Source of the DNA: Zanthoxylum bungeanum
Taxonomy: Eukaryota > Streptophyta > Magnoliopsida > Sapindales > Rutaceae
Assembly (NCBI GenBank): GCA_019454045.1
Contig: SKCR01035555.1
Span: 1-64,000 of the forward strand
Reading direction: 5' to 3'
DNA: 64,000 nucleotides
Shown here: positions 11,500 through 22,734 of the stretch, one piece after another
Layout: every line of letters starts with the position of its first letter
Numbering within the stretch: position 1 is the first letter of the stretch
Notes under the pieces: generated by a model
Database searches by the model: none
Seen by the model: the letters and a program-made list of their open reading frames with translations, nothing else
Told to the model about the DNA's origin: nothing
Translations under genes and position numbers: made by a program

Positions 11500-12309
11500 T
11501 TTTTCCTATCAGCTCTCAATAATCCTTCTTCCAATGTCCGGACTTCTTGCAATGTAGACATTGGTCATGAGCTATTTTTGATTTTGCGCCTTTGCGTTTC
11601 TTGGAGTTCTTCTTTGCAATCTTCTTCTTCCTCATCTTTATTTTCTTTGACTTCCTGAAGTCTTTGAAGAGCCAACGCTACCATGGAGGCACAATGTGGG
11701 GTTGCATTTCCATAAATCATGCTCCGTCATGTGTAACATATTATGAAGTTCTTCGTAGCTAGCTTGCATCGAATTCATACAAAATTTTAATACAAATCCA
11801 GTATAAGAACTAGGCAAAGAAGACATAATCAAATTACGGCCTAACCCTTCATCAATCATAATGCCTTGTCTTTCCACGTATCGAATCTGGTCGATCATGT
11901 TCAAAATATGAATGCTGACAGCTCCTCCATCTTTGAGTTCAACACGGAACAATTCCTTAGACCTTCAATAAAATTCAATCTATTGATTTGCCTCGAACAA
12001 CTCCTTGAGTGTTCGCATGATACTCCAAGTATCTGGTACTTCAATGTACAGTCTTAGCAAATCTGGAACCATCGATCCCAAAATATAGGATTTCACCTTA
12101 AAGTTATCAGCCTTCCATCTATTAAAAGTTTCTCGCTCTTCCAAAGTGGAGTCATGATTGATTTCAACAGGCAGTGGATTGACAGTGACATAAGTCAACT
12201 TTTCAAACTCCAAGACAAAGCGTATGTTCATTTCTCATTTGAATTAATTCTCAGCTCATTTTAGTTTATTGGTATCCAAAAGTCTCATCAATGGATTAGT
12301 GGCAGTCAT
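11500..12309 (-). pseudogene. family 3 copia gag (frameshifted)
   Basis: Gag starts at an ATG at 12309 (MTATNPLMRLLDTNKLK), with stops soon after. 12231-11980 encodes a capsid-like segment with ADNFKVKSYILGSMV. 11952-11638 continues with IRYVERQGIMIDEGL and SSLPSSYTGFV, typical of UBN2-type copia Gag. A nucleocapsid zinc knuckle follows at about 11520-11570 (CLHCKKSGHWKKDY), but the last cysteine is tyrosine. It would form the particle and bind RNA; frame changes and the damaged knuckle rule that out. Confidence 0.85.
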
Positions 12310-12504
12310 CTACAAGATAATATTTTAAATAGTAGCATAACAGTTTTCATTTCAAAATAATAACACTAATTGATTATGGAATTTTAAATATATTAGTGCA
12401 TTCCCACTACTTTACGTAATTTCGTGATCTCCCTTAACGGAAAAATATAAATTTGACTATCAAAATTTCATAACGGGAAGTGGATCCTATGACATTTATT
12501 CTAG

Positions 12505-12805
12505 CCTCACACTAATGACGATATTGGCCTTTATAACTCATTAGGTAGACCTCCAAAGTCAATCACTTCATGTGACTTCTAGTTTGGTCCTGAACCGTTT
12601 CTTATCCTCACACTAATGACGATATTAGATTAAGACATGTTCTAGGTATATACTTATCAAAGTGCACTAATGAGCTTCGTATGTACACCCTCACACTAAT
12701 GACGATATTGGGTGACTACGTTAACTCATCACGCTACATCTAATATTTTACCGAAGCGACCTAAGTTCTTAGCACTTATACCATCACACTAATGACAATC
12801 TTGGA
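12505..12805 (-). repeat. four spaced direct repeats in the family 3 leader
   Basis: The plus-strand sequence CTCACACTAATGACGATATT occurs at about 12506, 12607 and 12690, with a diverged copy at about 12783. Spacings are about 101, 83 and 93 bases. The repeats lie in the untranslated leader between gag (12309) and the PBS (13069). The rest of 12310-13060 has no gene. Confidence 0.75.
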
Positions 12806-13060
12806 TATAAGTAGTAAGAACTCATTCATCTTCGTATTGACAAGAGGGACCTTCTAATAATGCTCCAACATTACTAATACTATTAATTAAAATAAAGTAA
12901 TCACCTAATCATGGGAGATTTATGACAATTAAGTCACAAATTTAATTAGGTCAAAATTTTTATTTTAAAACATACTTTACATATCCAATATGTCTTATGC
13001 ATAATTAGATTCAAATACATGTCTAAAATACAACATGTGTTGTTTGGTTAAGACTTGTTA

Positions 13061-13069
13061 CTGATACCA
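13061..13069 (-). other. primer binding site of family 3 copia
   Basis: Minus-strand TGGTATCAG, the start of the usual plant copia PBS for initiator tRNA-Met, lies next to the 5' LTR end. The following bases (TAACAAG) differ from the common AGC. Confidence 0.8.
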
Positions 13070-13976
13070 TTCTATTAGGGCGGATGTGGAACCCCTAAGG
13101 TCGGATCAGTGCCCCGCGCAGCGAAAATGAGTCTAACCCGTGGATATCAAGCATAGGTGTAATTTTAAAATATTTTAATTTAATGAAATACTATATTCCA
13201 TTACGACTGTATAGGAAAAAATCGGGGTTGAATCGGAGTCTTGAAACTCTAGAACAGAAGGAAACAAAATTGAGTGCGCGCACGCACATGACGCAGGCAC
13301 TACAGTGCGCGTGTGCAAACTAATTTTTTTTTTGTTTTAAACATCTCATTCAAATCTTTTTCCAGAGAGTTGAATGAATTAGGGTATTCTACCCTAAATC
13401 CTTTCAACCTTCCCAAAACACTTCAAAAATACCCAAAATTATTTTTAACATCAAAACCAATATCAACACATGTTATAAAATCAAAATCAAAATTTTCAAA
13501 ATATCAAATTTTTTTACAAAAACATAAATTTATTCTAAATACGCACTTGCATAAATTTTGAATCCAAAACACAAATCAAATTAGAATCTCATAATGAAGT
13601 GACTCATGAACAATTCAAGGTCACCCAAATGTAGTCAAGTGATTCTATAATAGTAGTCTTAGCCCTAAGCTATTATCTAGAGTTCCAAACTCTAATTTTA
13701 TGTCTATGTCTAACATAAACATATTGACCCAATTACAAGCATATTGTGTTTATACTTCCAAAGCATCCTAACACAATTAATTAGCCTACTTTCAAAATTA
13801 TGTATCTAATATATAATTCATCACTATATGTCTCCCTAATGAAAAACATAGCTTTTGGAGAAGATTAAACTTACCTAGCAACTCCAATCTACTTCTCCTT
13901 GTTGAAATATTGTGGAGAAATTCCAAATTTAGTAAGTTTGACTCCAAGATCCAATCTTGATTCCAATGCTAGCAAG

Positions 13977-16035
13977 TGACTGGCGTAATCACACGCGTAT
14001 AACGTAAGCGCACGTATCGTTCAAGTAATATAAAAAGTATCGATCCCACGAGGACTTAAAACTTTTTGTTATCAATTTATGAAGTTAAATGTTTACAAGT
14101 ATCTAATGGATTGATTGTTTGATTGGGTGGTGACTTTAAAATTAAAACAAGTAAATAAAATTGCTTGAAAGTAGATTGAAGAAAATTCAAATTTATAAAA
14201 CTATCCAGGGTTGTGAATCATTCCAATATCTTTTTAAAAGATGAAGTGGTTATTTTACGTTTGTGTAATATATTGGTTTATTAACCTGGAACACGAAATT
14301 ATGTAAAAGCCTCTTCCGATGGTCAAATACAAATACCCAGTATAACCCAATTAATCATATTCCTATGTCAATTAAGTTATCTGAATTCATTAAAATTAAG
14401 TTCCAATTATGGCTACCCCCACCCGACAGGTATATTCCTATCCTGTAAGGAAATCTATGAAAGGGTTATCTATCCTCAAGGAATATCATGGGCTATTAAG
14501 TCTAAGGTCTTAAACCTAAAATCTTTTTTCCATGTTCATTTTAAGTTTACCAGTTCAATATTATTAATGGTCAGTTAATAAAAAGCATTAGGATTAAGGC
14601 TCAATAAAACAACCTTTATATTACCCAAACCGTAATTTAACCATTATAAACCGGTGATATTGGAATTCATCACAACCCCAGATAACTAACTTAGTTACGA
14701 CACATAACTAGGGCTGGTAAAAACTTAAATAAAATAAAAGACATAAAGTAAATTGCTGGAAATTAAATACTGAAAAGTAAATTGCTGAAAAGTAAATTGC
14801 GGAAAAGTAAATTGCTGAAAAGTAAATTGCTGAAAGTAAATTGCTGAAAATTAAATTAAGTAAAAGTACAATAAAAGAAAATGTTGGGGTTAGAAGATCC
14901 ACTTTTATTACTACTATTTTAGATATCTCCCTTAATATAATATATTAACTTTGCGTGATAATTACCAACCAGCCATATAGGCGGTATCCTGATTAAGTCA
15001 AATTAATAATTAATTACCAACCGACCAACTAGGCGGTATCCATGCTTAGTAAGGTTAAAACCAATTTATAATTAATTACCAACCGACCAATATGGCGGTA
15101 TCGTCGTTAAGTTAGGTTTTAAATAGTTATTATATTATAATTAAGGGAGATTAATCTAAATAGAAATAATAAAAGTTTTACCTTTTACCCCAGCAAAGGG
15201 GAGTTACATCCTCATTGCATAAAAAGTAAAAAAATAATAATACTGAAAAGTAAAGAAAGGAAAGTACTGTGCGTAAAAGTAAATTGCGGAAAGTAAAAAC
15301 TGAAAAGTAAAGAAAAGAAAGTGCGAAAGCGGAAATTAATTACTGAAAGCTGTAAATAAACAAACAAGATACAATCTTCTTAGTTATTCTTAAGGAATTT
15401 CAAAGAAGAAAGTATGAATTTACGAATGAAATGGTTTGGTATTTATAGGCAAAATTTTGCCTCCATCAAATCATCCACCAAATCCATTATTAATTGCTCC
15501 ACTAATTGCTCCACCAAGTCCATTATTAATTGCTATCATGTTTGGTGGGAGCTTGACTATTTTTATTTTTTTTTATTTTTTTGCTTTGAAAATGACTTTA
15601 ATAATTACGCATAACACACTTATGGATATTTCATCAATTTCGGTCATGAAATCTTTAGAATTAGAAATTATTTTGTTCTTCAAAGTTGTAGATCGTTGAG
15701 TCTTCTTTAATCTGGAATTTGAATCAGCTCAATTCAATATCGGAATAAAATGTTATGCCCAAATTACGACAGTTGCGCAAAATTAGAATTTCCGAAACTA
15801 CACTCACTTCGTTAGAACGCCCTTTCAAGTTTTCAATCTCCAAAATTAATATGTCAAGTCCAATTTTTTTTCCCTTATTTGACCCACATTTCGTCCTAAA
15901 TGATTTCATTGAGTCCCAATATTATTTTATCTGCAAAATAAACTAAAACAAATCAAAATGTTCATCAAACCCGAGAAACTAAACAAAATATTAAGTAAAA
16001 GGGGCGGTAAATATTGATATATTTTCCGCTCATCA
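13977..16035 (-). repeat. solo LTR of Athila-type gypsy element, with TSD
   Basis: An LTR of about 2059 bp runs from TGACTGGCG to CGCTCATCA and is flanked by GCAAG at 13972-13976 and 16036-16040. It is the same family as the LTRs at 16611 and 24446. There is no internal region, so it is a solo LTR. It includes short repeats of AAGTAAATTGCTGAA at about 14748-14845 and three copies of a TTACCAACCGACCA...GGCGGTATC unit at about 14965-15110. It is inserted in the family 3 5' LTR; the uninterrupted target is visible at about 4853-4865. Confidence 0.92.
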
Positions 16036-16610
16036 GCAAGCTTGACTCCAAGAACCAATCTTGATTTCTCCTAATTGAAATGTTGTAAAGATCTCACAAA
16101 GCTTCTCTTACTTTGGCTAATTTTTCTAATTCTTGCTTGTATTTAGCTTTCTTAAGCTTGATTAAAACCTTCCTAAAGCTTGTTATTTATAGTAAAACTT
16201 AGGTAATTTTTAATTAATAAAAGTTGTAATCAACTTTTAGACGGGCTTAATCTAATTTATCCAAATATGTATAATTAGGAGTGACTAATCTCCATTGTCT
16301 ACCACCTTGATTTAATCCAATTAAATCAAGACAAGGATTAGGAAATGGATTAGTTCAATGCTTGTCATTTTGATTTAATTCAATTAAATCAAGCCAAAGC
16401 CACCTATTATTACATACTTACAATTACCTAATATCCTCAAATGGTAGAGATAATTATGATTTTATAATTAAGCTCTTGTGTAATTATTGAATTAATCCAA
16501 TTAGGTCAAAGTAAATAATCAGTGTTATCTAATAACAGTTGATTATCTTATTCTATAATTAAAATATCGAATATTATCTTTTATCAAAATTAATCGGCTA
16601 ACCAAATGCT

Positions 16611-18723
16611 TGACCTGCGTAAACACACACGTATAACGCAAGCGCACGTATCGTTCAAGTAGTATAAAAAAATCGATCCCACAAGGACTTAATATCTAAT
16701 CTATTAATTTTATGAGGTCAAATGATTACTAGTATCTAACAGGTTGTTTGATTGATTTGAAATGGTGTGACGATTCTAAATTTAAAAACAAGTAAATAAC
16801 ATTGTTTGAAAGTATATTTTAAGAAAATTTAATATTAAAAACTATCTAGGTTTGTGATTTCTTCCAATATCATTTTAAAGATGAAGTGGTAATCTTAAAG
16901 TTGGGTAATATATTGATTTATTAACCTGGAACACTAAATTATGTGTAAGCCTCTGTCGATGGTCAGATACAAATACCCAGTTTAACCCAATTGAACCATA
17001 TGTCTATGTCAACCAAATTATCTGGATTCATTAAGTTTAAGTTCCAATTATGGCTACCCCCGCCCGACAGGTATATTCCTATCATGTAAGGAAATCTATT
17101 AAAGGGTTATCTATCCTCAAGGAAGATCGTGGGCTATTAAGTCTAAGGTCTTAAACCTAAAATCCCTATGTCTAGTTCATTTTAGATTTACCAGTTCAAT
17201 TTTATTAATGGCCAATTAATAAAAAGCATTAGGATTAAGACTCAATAAATAAACATTTATATTACCAAACTATAATTTAACCCTTTTATAAACCGGTGGT
17301 GGTGGTGATACTGGATTCATCACAACCCCAGATAACTGGCTTAGTTACGACACATATTTACAGGTAGTAAAAAACTTAAATAAAATAAAAGACATAAAGT
17401 AAAATACTAAAATTAAATACTGAAAAGTAAATTGCTGAAAAGTAAAATACTGAAAAGTAAATGCTGAAATTAAATACTGAAAATTAAATGTGAAAGTAAA
17501 ATGTGTGAAAGTAATTGCTGAAAAGTAAATAAAGTAAAAGTACAATAAAAGAAAATGTGAGGTAAAAGGATCCGCTTTTATTACTTCTATTTTAGATATC
17601 TCCCTTAATATAATATATTAACTTTGCATTGATAATACCAACCCAGCCATATAGGCGATATCCAGATTAAGTCAAATTAATAATAATTACCAACCGACCA
17701 ATCAGGCGGTAGCCAGTTTAGTCAGGTTAAAAACCAATTTAAATAATTACCAACCGACCAAATATGGCGGTATCCTCGTTAAGCTAGTTTTAACTAGTTT
17801 ATATATATAATTAAGGGAGATTAATCTAATATTAGTCATAAAAGTTTACCTTTTACCCCAGCAAAGGGAGTTACCTCCTCATTACTGAAAAGTAAAATTG
17901 ACAATTAAAGAAAGAAAAGTAGTATGCGTAAAAGTAAATTGCGGAAAGTAAAAACTGAAAAGTAAAGAAAAGAAAGTGCGAAAGCGGAAATAATTACTGA
18001 AAGCTATAAATAACACAAACAAGATACAATCTTCTAGTATTCTTAAGGAATTCCTTAGAAGGAAAGTATGAATTTTACAAATGAAATGGCTTGGTATTAT
18101 AGGCAAAATTTTGCCTCCATCAAATCATCCATCAAATTCTCCACCAAATCCATTATTAATTTCTCCACTAATTACTCCACCAAATCCATAATTGCTCCAC
18201 TAATTGCTTATCTTGTTTGGTGGTGATTTGATAATTTTTATTAATTATTTATTAATTTATATTTTGCTTTGAAAATGATTGATAATGACTTTAATAATTA
18301 CACATCACACACTTCTGGATGGTTCATCAGTTTCGGTCATGAAATCTTCAGAATTCGAAAATAATTTCTCTTTCAAAGCTGTAGATCCTTGAGTCTTCTT
18401 TAATCTGGAACTTGAATCAGCTCAATCCGATATCGTAGTAAAACGTTATGCCCAAACTATGATAGATGCGCAAAACTGTAATTTCCAAAACTGCACTTCG
18501 TCAAAAACGCCCTTTCAAGTTTCCAATCTCCCAAAATTAAAATATCAAGTCCAATAATTGCCCTTATTGACCCATATTTCATCCTAAATGATTTCATTGA
18601 GACCCGATATATTTTTATCTGCAAAATAAAATAAAAACATCAAAACGTTCATCAAACCTGAGAAACTAAACACAAAATATTAAGTTAAAGGGGCAGTAAA
18701 TATTGATATATTTTCCGCTCTCA
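16611..18723 (-). repeat. 3' LTR of the Athila-type element
   Basis: About 2.1 kb, starting TGACCTGCGTAAAC on the plus strand, with the same internal landmarks as the solo LTR: AAGTAAATGCTGAA repeats near 17400-17530 and the TTACCAACCGACCA units near 17640-17780. Its inner end is slightly altered (CGCTCTCA instead of CGCTCATCA). Confidence 0.88.
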
Positions 18724-18740
18724 CACCCCCAAACCTAAAT
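18724..18740 (-). other. polypurine tract of the Athila-type element
   Basis: Just inside the LTR the minus strand reads AGGTTTGGGGGTGTG, a purine-rich run. The same tract recurs next to the other LTR at 26511-26526. It fixes the minus orientation. Confidence 0.7.
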
Positions 18741-20018
18741 TTTGCTAGTCCTCGAGCAAAACAAAAAAAAACTACAGAAATAATTAAAATTAAACTAAGC
18801 CACTTTCGTGGGGATCACGGTTGCATTTAGCGTATGCAACAAGCCTTTAAACCCCTAGGTGTCCCTAGTGGACGAGTGTAGTCTCGTGAGGGCTTACATC
18901 AATGATACCCACAAAACATTTTTACAAAAGTAAAAAAGTTAGTTAAAACTAATGCACACAAAAGCAAAAAGACAAGCGAAAATAGAATAAAGATGTTAGT
19001 GACTAATCTGGTGAAACTTCTACTCCAAGTTACTAATTGTTTTCTTGCCTTCTAAATTACCGAATAAGTAAATTCTCCGATTATTTTTACCATTCTTCAT
19101 ATACACAACCAACAAAAATATAAACAACTCATTTTTTCCCACAACAGTCATAAGTGCAGTTGATAAGAGAGTAATATTTTTGTCCTAAAGTTCTATCAGA
19201 TTTCACACCTTTTGTAGCAATGGAATAATTTTTCTCATTTTTCTGAATTTTTTTCTTTTTTTCTCTATTTTTATTTATATACAATTCTTCCATCTATGTA
19301 ATGAGTGTTGGGTCGTGACTCCCCAACCAGTTGGCTTTAGGGCATCAGGTGTTAAGACACCCCTACGGACTTAATTACTCAGACTTCAGATATATATATT
19401 TTTGCAGCATCTTTGATCCATGTAGCGAGCTTTGGGCCAGTGACTCCCAAACCAGTTGGTTTTAGGGCACTAGATGTTAAAACACCCTTACAGACTTAAT
19501 ACCCGGATCTTAGATACTTTATTTTTGTAAATCAGATTTTTTTTTTTTTTTTTTTACTCTATTTGCTTTTTGAGATGCTTCCTCCAATTAAACTAGAGCA
19601 CTGAATATTACAAACTTTTCAATTTTAGCTCATGTCCGTATGTTACTATATATGTGATAATATCTATCAATTGAGCATAAGAAGATTCCTTTTAGTCCTT
19701 TTAAGGAGAATTCACAAATTAATAATTCAAAATAAAATAAACAAAAATTAACTTGTTTCGAAAATAGGCTTGAGATACGTCTCAGGAATGGAAACTCTTT
19801 ACTCGGCTATCTCTTACCAATTTCACCTTTTTTAGTCAAAATACAAAAACACAAAAACACAAAATATTTTTGTAATTTTTGAAAAATTTTCAAATTTTTT
19901 TTTTTTTGTATTTTTCGAAAAATTTGGACTAAAAATAAAAATAACACACAAATTAAAAATAAGGTACTGATCAACTAATTCCCTCCCTCAAACCTAAATG
20001 AGACATTGTCCTCAATGT
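18741..20018 (-). other. 3' untranslated region of the Athila-type element
   Basis: No coding frame is credible here. The stretch holds homopolymer T runs (about 19530-19555 and 19890-19910) and an imperfect tandem pair, about 19297-19410 and 19411-19530, sharing ACCAGTTGG, TTTTAGGGCA and AGACTTAAT. A shorter diverged copy of this region is at 26527-27340. Confidence 0.65.
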
Positions 20019-20751
20019 CTAAACAGTAAAAGGAGAGTTAAGAAGATCGTACCTGGTTAGCTGAAAATCTACAGGAAATTGAAGGTTAAGATCCAGATTA
20101 ATTCGACGCCTCTTACCACGATCGTCCTCGGACCAATTTATCTTTGAAAGGATAGGGTCAACTTGTGGTTCATAGCTAAGAGTTGGTTAATTAGATCCGG
20201 AGCAGTTCTGGCAGAGTAAAGAGGAGTTCTTTCAAAGGTTTTGACACGAACCCATTTTTCGAGCATCATCAAGAAACACACAAAGAAAATCATAAAATCC
20301 ATCAACGTTGAGCAGTCCAAGCGGTTTCTGGTGTATGTTCAGGTTCACCCAAGATAGAACTATATAAAAATTTCCTCCAATGTACCCAAGCCACCTGGCA
20401 AAGTGATAAAAGCATCAGCACGGTTAATCATTTCTACCAATCGTTCAGACATACCTGGCACGATCAGTTCCTCTCCATTTGATGATCCAATAAGATTTGC
20501 CTCTGCCAAGGGTTTTGGGAGGATTCCCAAAACATGACTGCCTCCTTCCTGTACAGCCTTTGAAACGATCCCCATAAGTCCAAGATTTCCTCCGCCATAT
20601 ATTAAGTGCATATTCCTTGCAGCTAAGACTCGACCCAATTCCTGTGCTGCTTTACGTATTGTTTGTTCCTCTGCTACTACGCATAATGTTTCCTCACTTC
20701 GCAAAACTCAACACATATGTTTTCAACTTGTCTTCTTGAAGTGGCTTCCAT
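20019..20751 (-). pseudogene. LOG-like cytokinin riboside 5'-monophosphate phosphoribohydrolase, retrocopy pseudogene
   Basis: LOG enzymes release active cytokinin bases from their riboside monophosphates in the cytosol. The minus strand starts at an ATG at 20751 with MEATSRRQVENICV, then shifts frame near 20705. The long frame 20704-20360 contains AAQELGRVLAARNMHL, then IYGGGNLGLMG and LPGGLGTLEEIF, matching the family's glycine-rich motif and PGGxGTxxE signature. A frameshift or stop follows at about 20360; the next part (NIHQKPLGLLNVDGFYD, shifted frame) and a SARTAPDLINQLLA segment follow. The last frame is open to a stop at 20019 and includes KRRR and LDLNL. Plant LOG genes are multi-exon, yet these segments are contiguous, which suggests a retrocopy. 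At least three frame changes make it nonfunctional. It lies on the element's own strand. Confidence 0.85.
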
Positions 20752-20784
20752 GTTTTACTCTAGATGCCTTCAAAAGTGCAATGA

Positions 20785-21537
20785 CGGGCTGAATTTATAG
20801 TACCTGAAAAGGGTGAGTAAAAATAGCACAAGTATCTTCCAGAGGACGATAGTAGCGAATTAATATTGTGATAGTCAAAAAGTCTGGATCCTGTCGGAGA
20901 AAATTAAAAGAAAACAACAAAACAAATCACAATTATTAAGAAAAGACAAAGAGATATAATATTACAAGAAAAGTAACGGCTTGATTGACGGTCTATGCTT
21001 CAGGGACAAGCTTCCCATCCAATTTTCTTATAAATTGGCAAACAGGGTCTTTTTTAGTCAGATTCCCGAGACTTAACAGTTTTCTTTCCTTTGAAAGTTT
21101 GTACATATAACATGCGAATTTCATGATACACACATCCACTGGGATGCGTCTCAAGAGTTTTAGATATGTCATCCAAAGACTCCTTACTCAAGCCATCCCT
21201 AATGAAGTTAATCTTATCTCGCGGTTATCGGACACCATTCCTAAAGAACGACAACGAGTATTACAAAATATGCGAGCACATTATAACAAAACAACATTCT
21301 TTTGGCTCTTCTCTTATTAGCATATGTGCTCTTTCCTAAGCCAGGCAGATGTGAAATAAAAGAGTCAAAAGACTCACCTGCCAATCGAAACCGTGCTTCA
21401 ATTACCAACGAATGTCAGTAGGAATACATGGATTGTCAATAACCTCATCCGTCCAAGCGAGCTTTGTATACTTTCATCAGGAGATTTTGAGAGAGAGAAG
21501 GAAATTGCTTGCGAAGATTTGCGAGAGCTTCTTCCAT
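20785..21537 (-). pseudogene. unidentified exon-like segment, possible captured host gene fragment
   Basis: Directly between the integrase remnant and the LOG copy, the minus strand shows a gene-like layout that I do not recognise. An ATG at 21537 opens MEEALANLRKQFPSLSQNLL and, after a one-base frame change, continues WTDEVIDNPCIPTDIRW and then HGFDWQ before a donor-like CAG/GTGAGT at about 21380. An acceptor-like TTCTTTAG lies near 21238. It is followed by a frame with SKESLDDISKTLETHP, YVQTFKGKKTVKSR and, shifted, DPVCQFIRKLDGKLVPEA. Another exon-like block (about 20805-20890; DPDFLTITILIRYYRPL) has acceptor-like GACAG and donor-like CAG/GTACTA edges. It may be host sequence, or a remnant of an element-specific extra gene. 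Confidence 0.45.
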
Positions 21538-21647
21538 ATTGAAATGACTAATCCTGCAAAAATAAACACATAAAAATAAAACACACCAATCACAATATAT
21601 ACACAATTGCATGGGTTGCCTCCCTGCGAGCGCTAAGTTTAAAGTCG

Positions 21648-22090
21648 TCAGCCAGACTTGGCTTCTCGAACGTTAAACTGGATCTGAAAGTGTAACACTT
21701 TCTTTTGTCGCTCAAATGATTCTCCCCAGTAGTGCTTGACACGCTTATTTTTAACCTTGAAAGTTTTGTTAGCGTCAGGATCATGTATCTCAACGGCTCT
21801 ATTTGGTAAAACTTTAGTGATCACAAATGGACCTGACCACCGTGATTTTGGCTTCCATGGGAAGAATTTCACCCTTGATTTGTTTAACAATACCTTCTGC
21901 CCTGGTTCCAGTTGTATGCGCACTAACTTCTCATCATGTCTTTTCTTGCCCTTTCTTGTACAATTTGGCATCCTCAAAAGGCTGATTGTGAATTCCTCCA
22001 ATTCGTTGAGCTGGTGGAACTTTTTCTCTTCTGTTGCTTGTAGTGCAAGAATAGGTTCTTTAGTACGCAGTGCGCTTTATCTTCAGGCTC
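21648..22090 (-). pseudogene. Athila-type integrase C-terminal remnant
   Basis: The frame 22001-21648 contains DEKLVRIQLEPGQKVLL, KSRWSGPFVITKVLPNRAVEI and VKHYWG, the C-terminal region typical of Athila-lineage integrase that follows the catalytic core. Upstream, to about 22090, the related LALQATEEKKFHQLNEL is readable in another frame. The core with its D,D,E triad, the zinc-binding domain and all of RT and RNase H are absent; this sequence follows almost directly on protease sequence. Confidence 0.85.
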
Positions 22091-22099
22091 CACAGGTAA

Positions 22100-22700
22100 T
22101 TGACATGTTTAAGTTTTCAGTAGAACTTTGTCTTTCATCAGAATTCTGAATGGTACTGTGTATCACATCGAGTTTGAAACATTCCTCATTCTTTCATCAT
22201 CTGGAAATTCATGGCCTTGAAAACATTGAATGTTACTTCTTGGTCCTGTACCCTCATGGTTAATTCTCCCTTTTTGTACATCAATAATGGTCCTACCTGT
22301 AGCCAAGAATGGTCTCCCGGGATGATTGGCACGTCTGCGTCTTCCTCCATATCAAGGACAATAAAATCTGCTGGGAAAATGAATTTGTCAACCTTAACCA
22401 GCACATCCCCAACTACGCTCTCGGGAAAATACGAGCGTTCTATCAGCAAGTTGCAGTGAGACTGAAGTTGGCATTGTTTCTCCAATCTGTAATTCCTGAA
22501 ATAGAGAAAGGCATCAAGTTAACACTCGCACCTAAATCACACAAAGCCTTACCAAAGTTATGTTCTCCTATGACGCAAGGAACAGTGAAACTGCCAGGAT
22601 CTTTCAACTTCGGGGGAAGTTTCCTCTGAATGATGGCACTGCATTCTTCTGTTAATGCTACTGTCTCGTAATCTCCCAGTCTCCGTTTTCGTGAAAGAAT
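22100..22700 (-). pseudogene. Athila-type aspartic protease region (frameshifted)
   Basis: The end of frame 22937-22443 contains GSFTVPCVIGEHNFGKALCD and then LGASVNLMPFSI, the protease active-site region (here DLGAS) in Athila-type elements. Frame 22485-22186 continues with FIFPADFIVLDMEEDADVPI and GELTMRVQDQEVTFNVFKAM. At least two frame changes are visible. At about 22090 the sequence jumps to integrase C-terminal coding sequence, marking the internal deletion. Confidence 0.85.
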
Positions 22701-22734
22701 ATCTTTCATGAATTTGGCATAGGTGGGCATTTGT

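Noticed and set aside
18741..21600. An envelope-like gene in the usual Athila position
   Set aside because: No signal peptide, transmembrane pair or long frame was seen; the space holds the LOG copy, exon-like sequence and 3' UTR.
22211..22629. Plus-strand open frames opposite the Athila protease, and similar ones at 21736-22149 and 24073-24318
   Set aside because: They are antisense shadows of gag, protease and integrase sequence on the minus strand.
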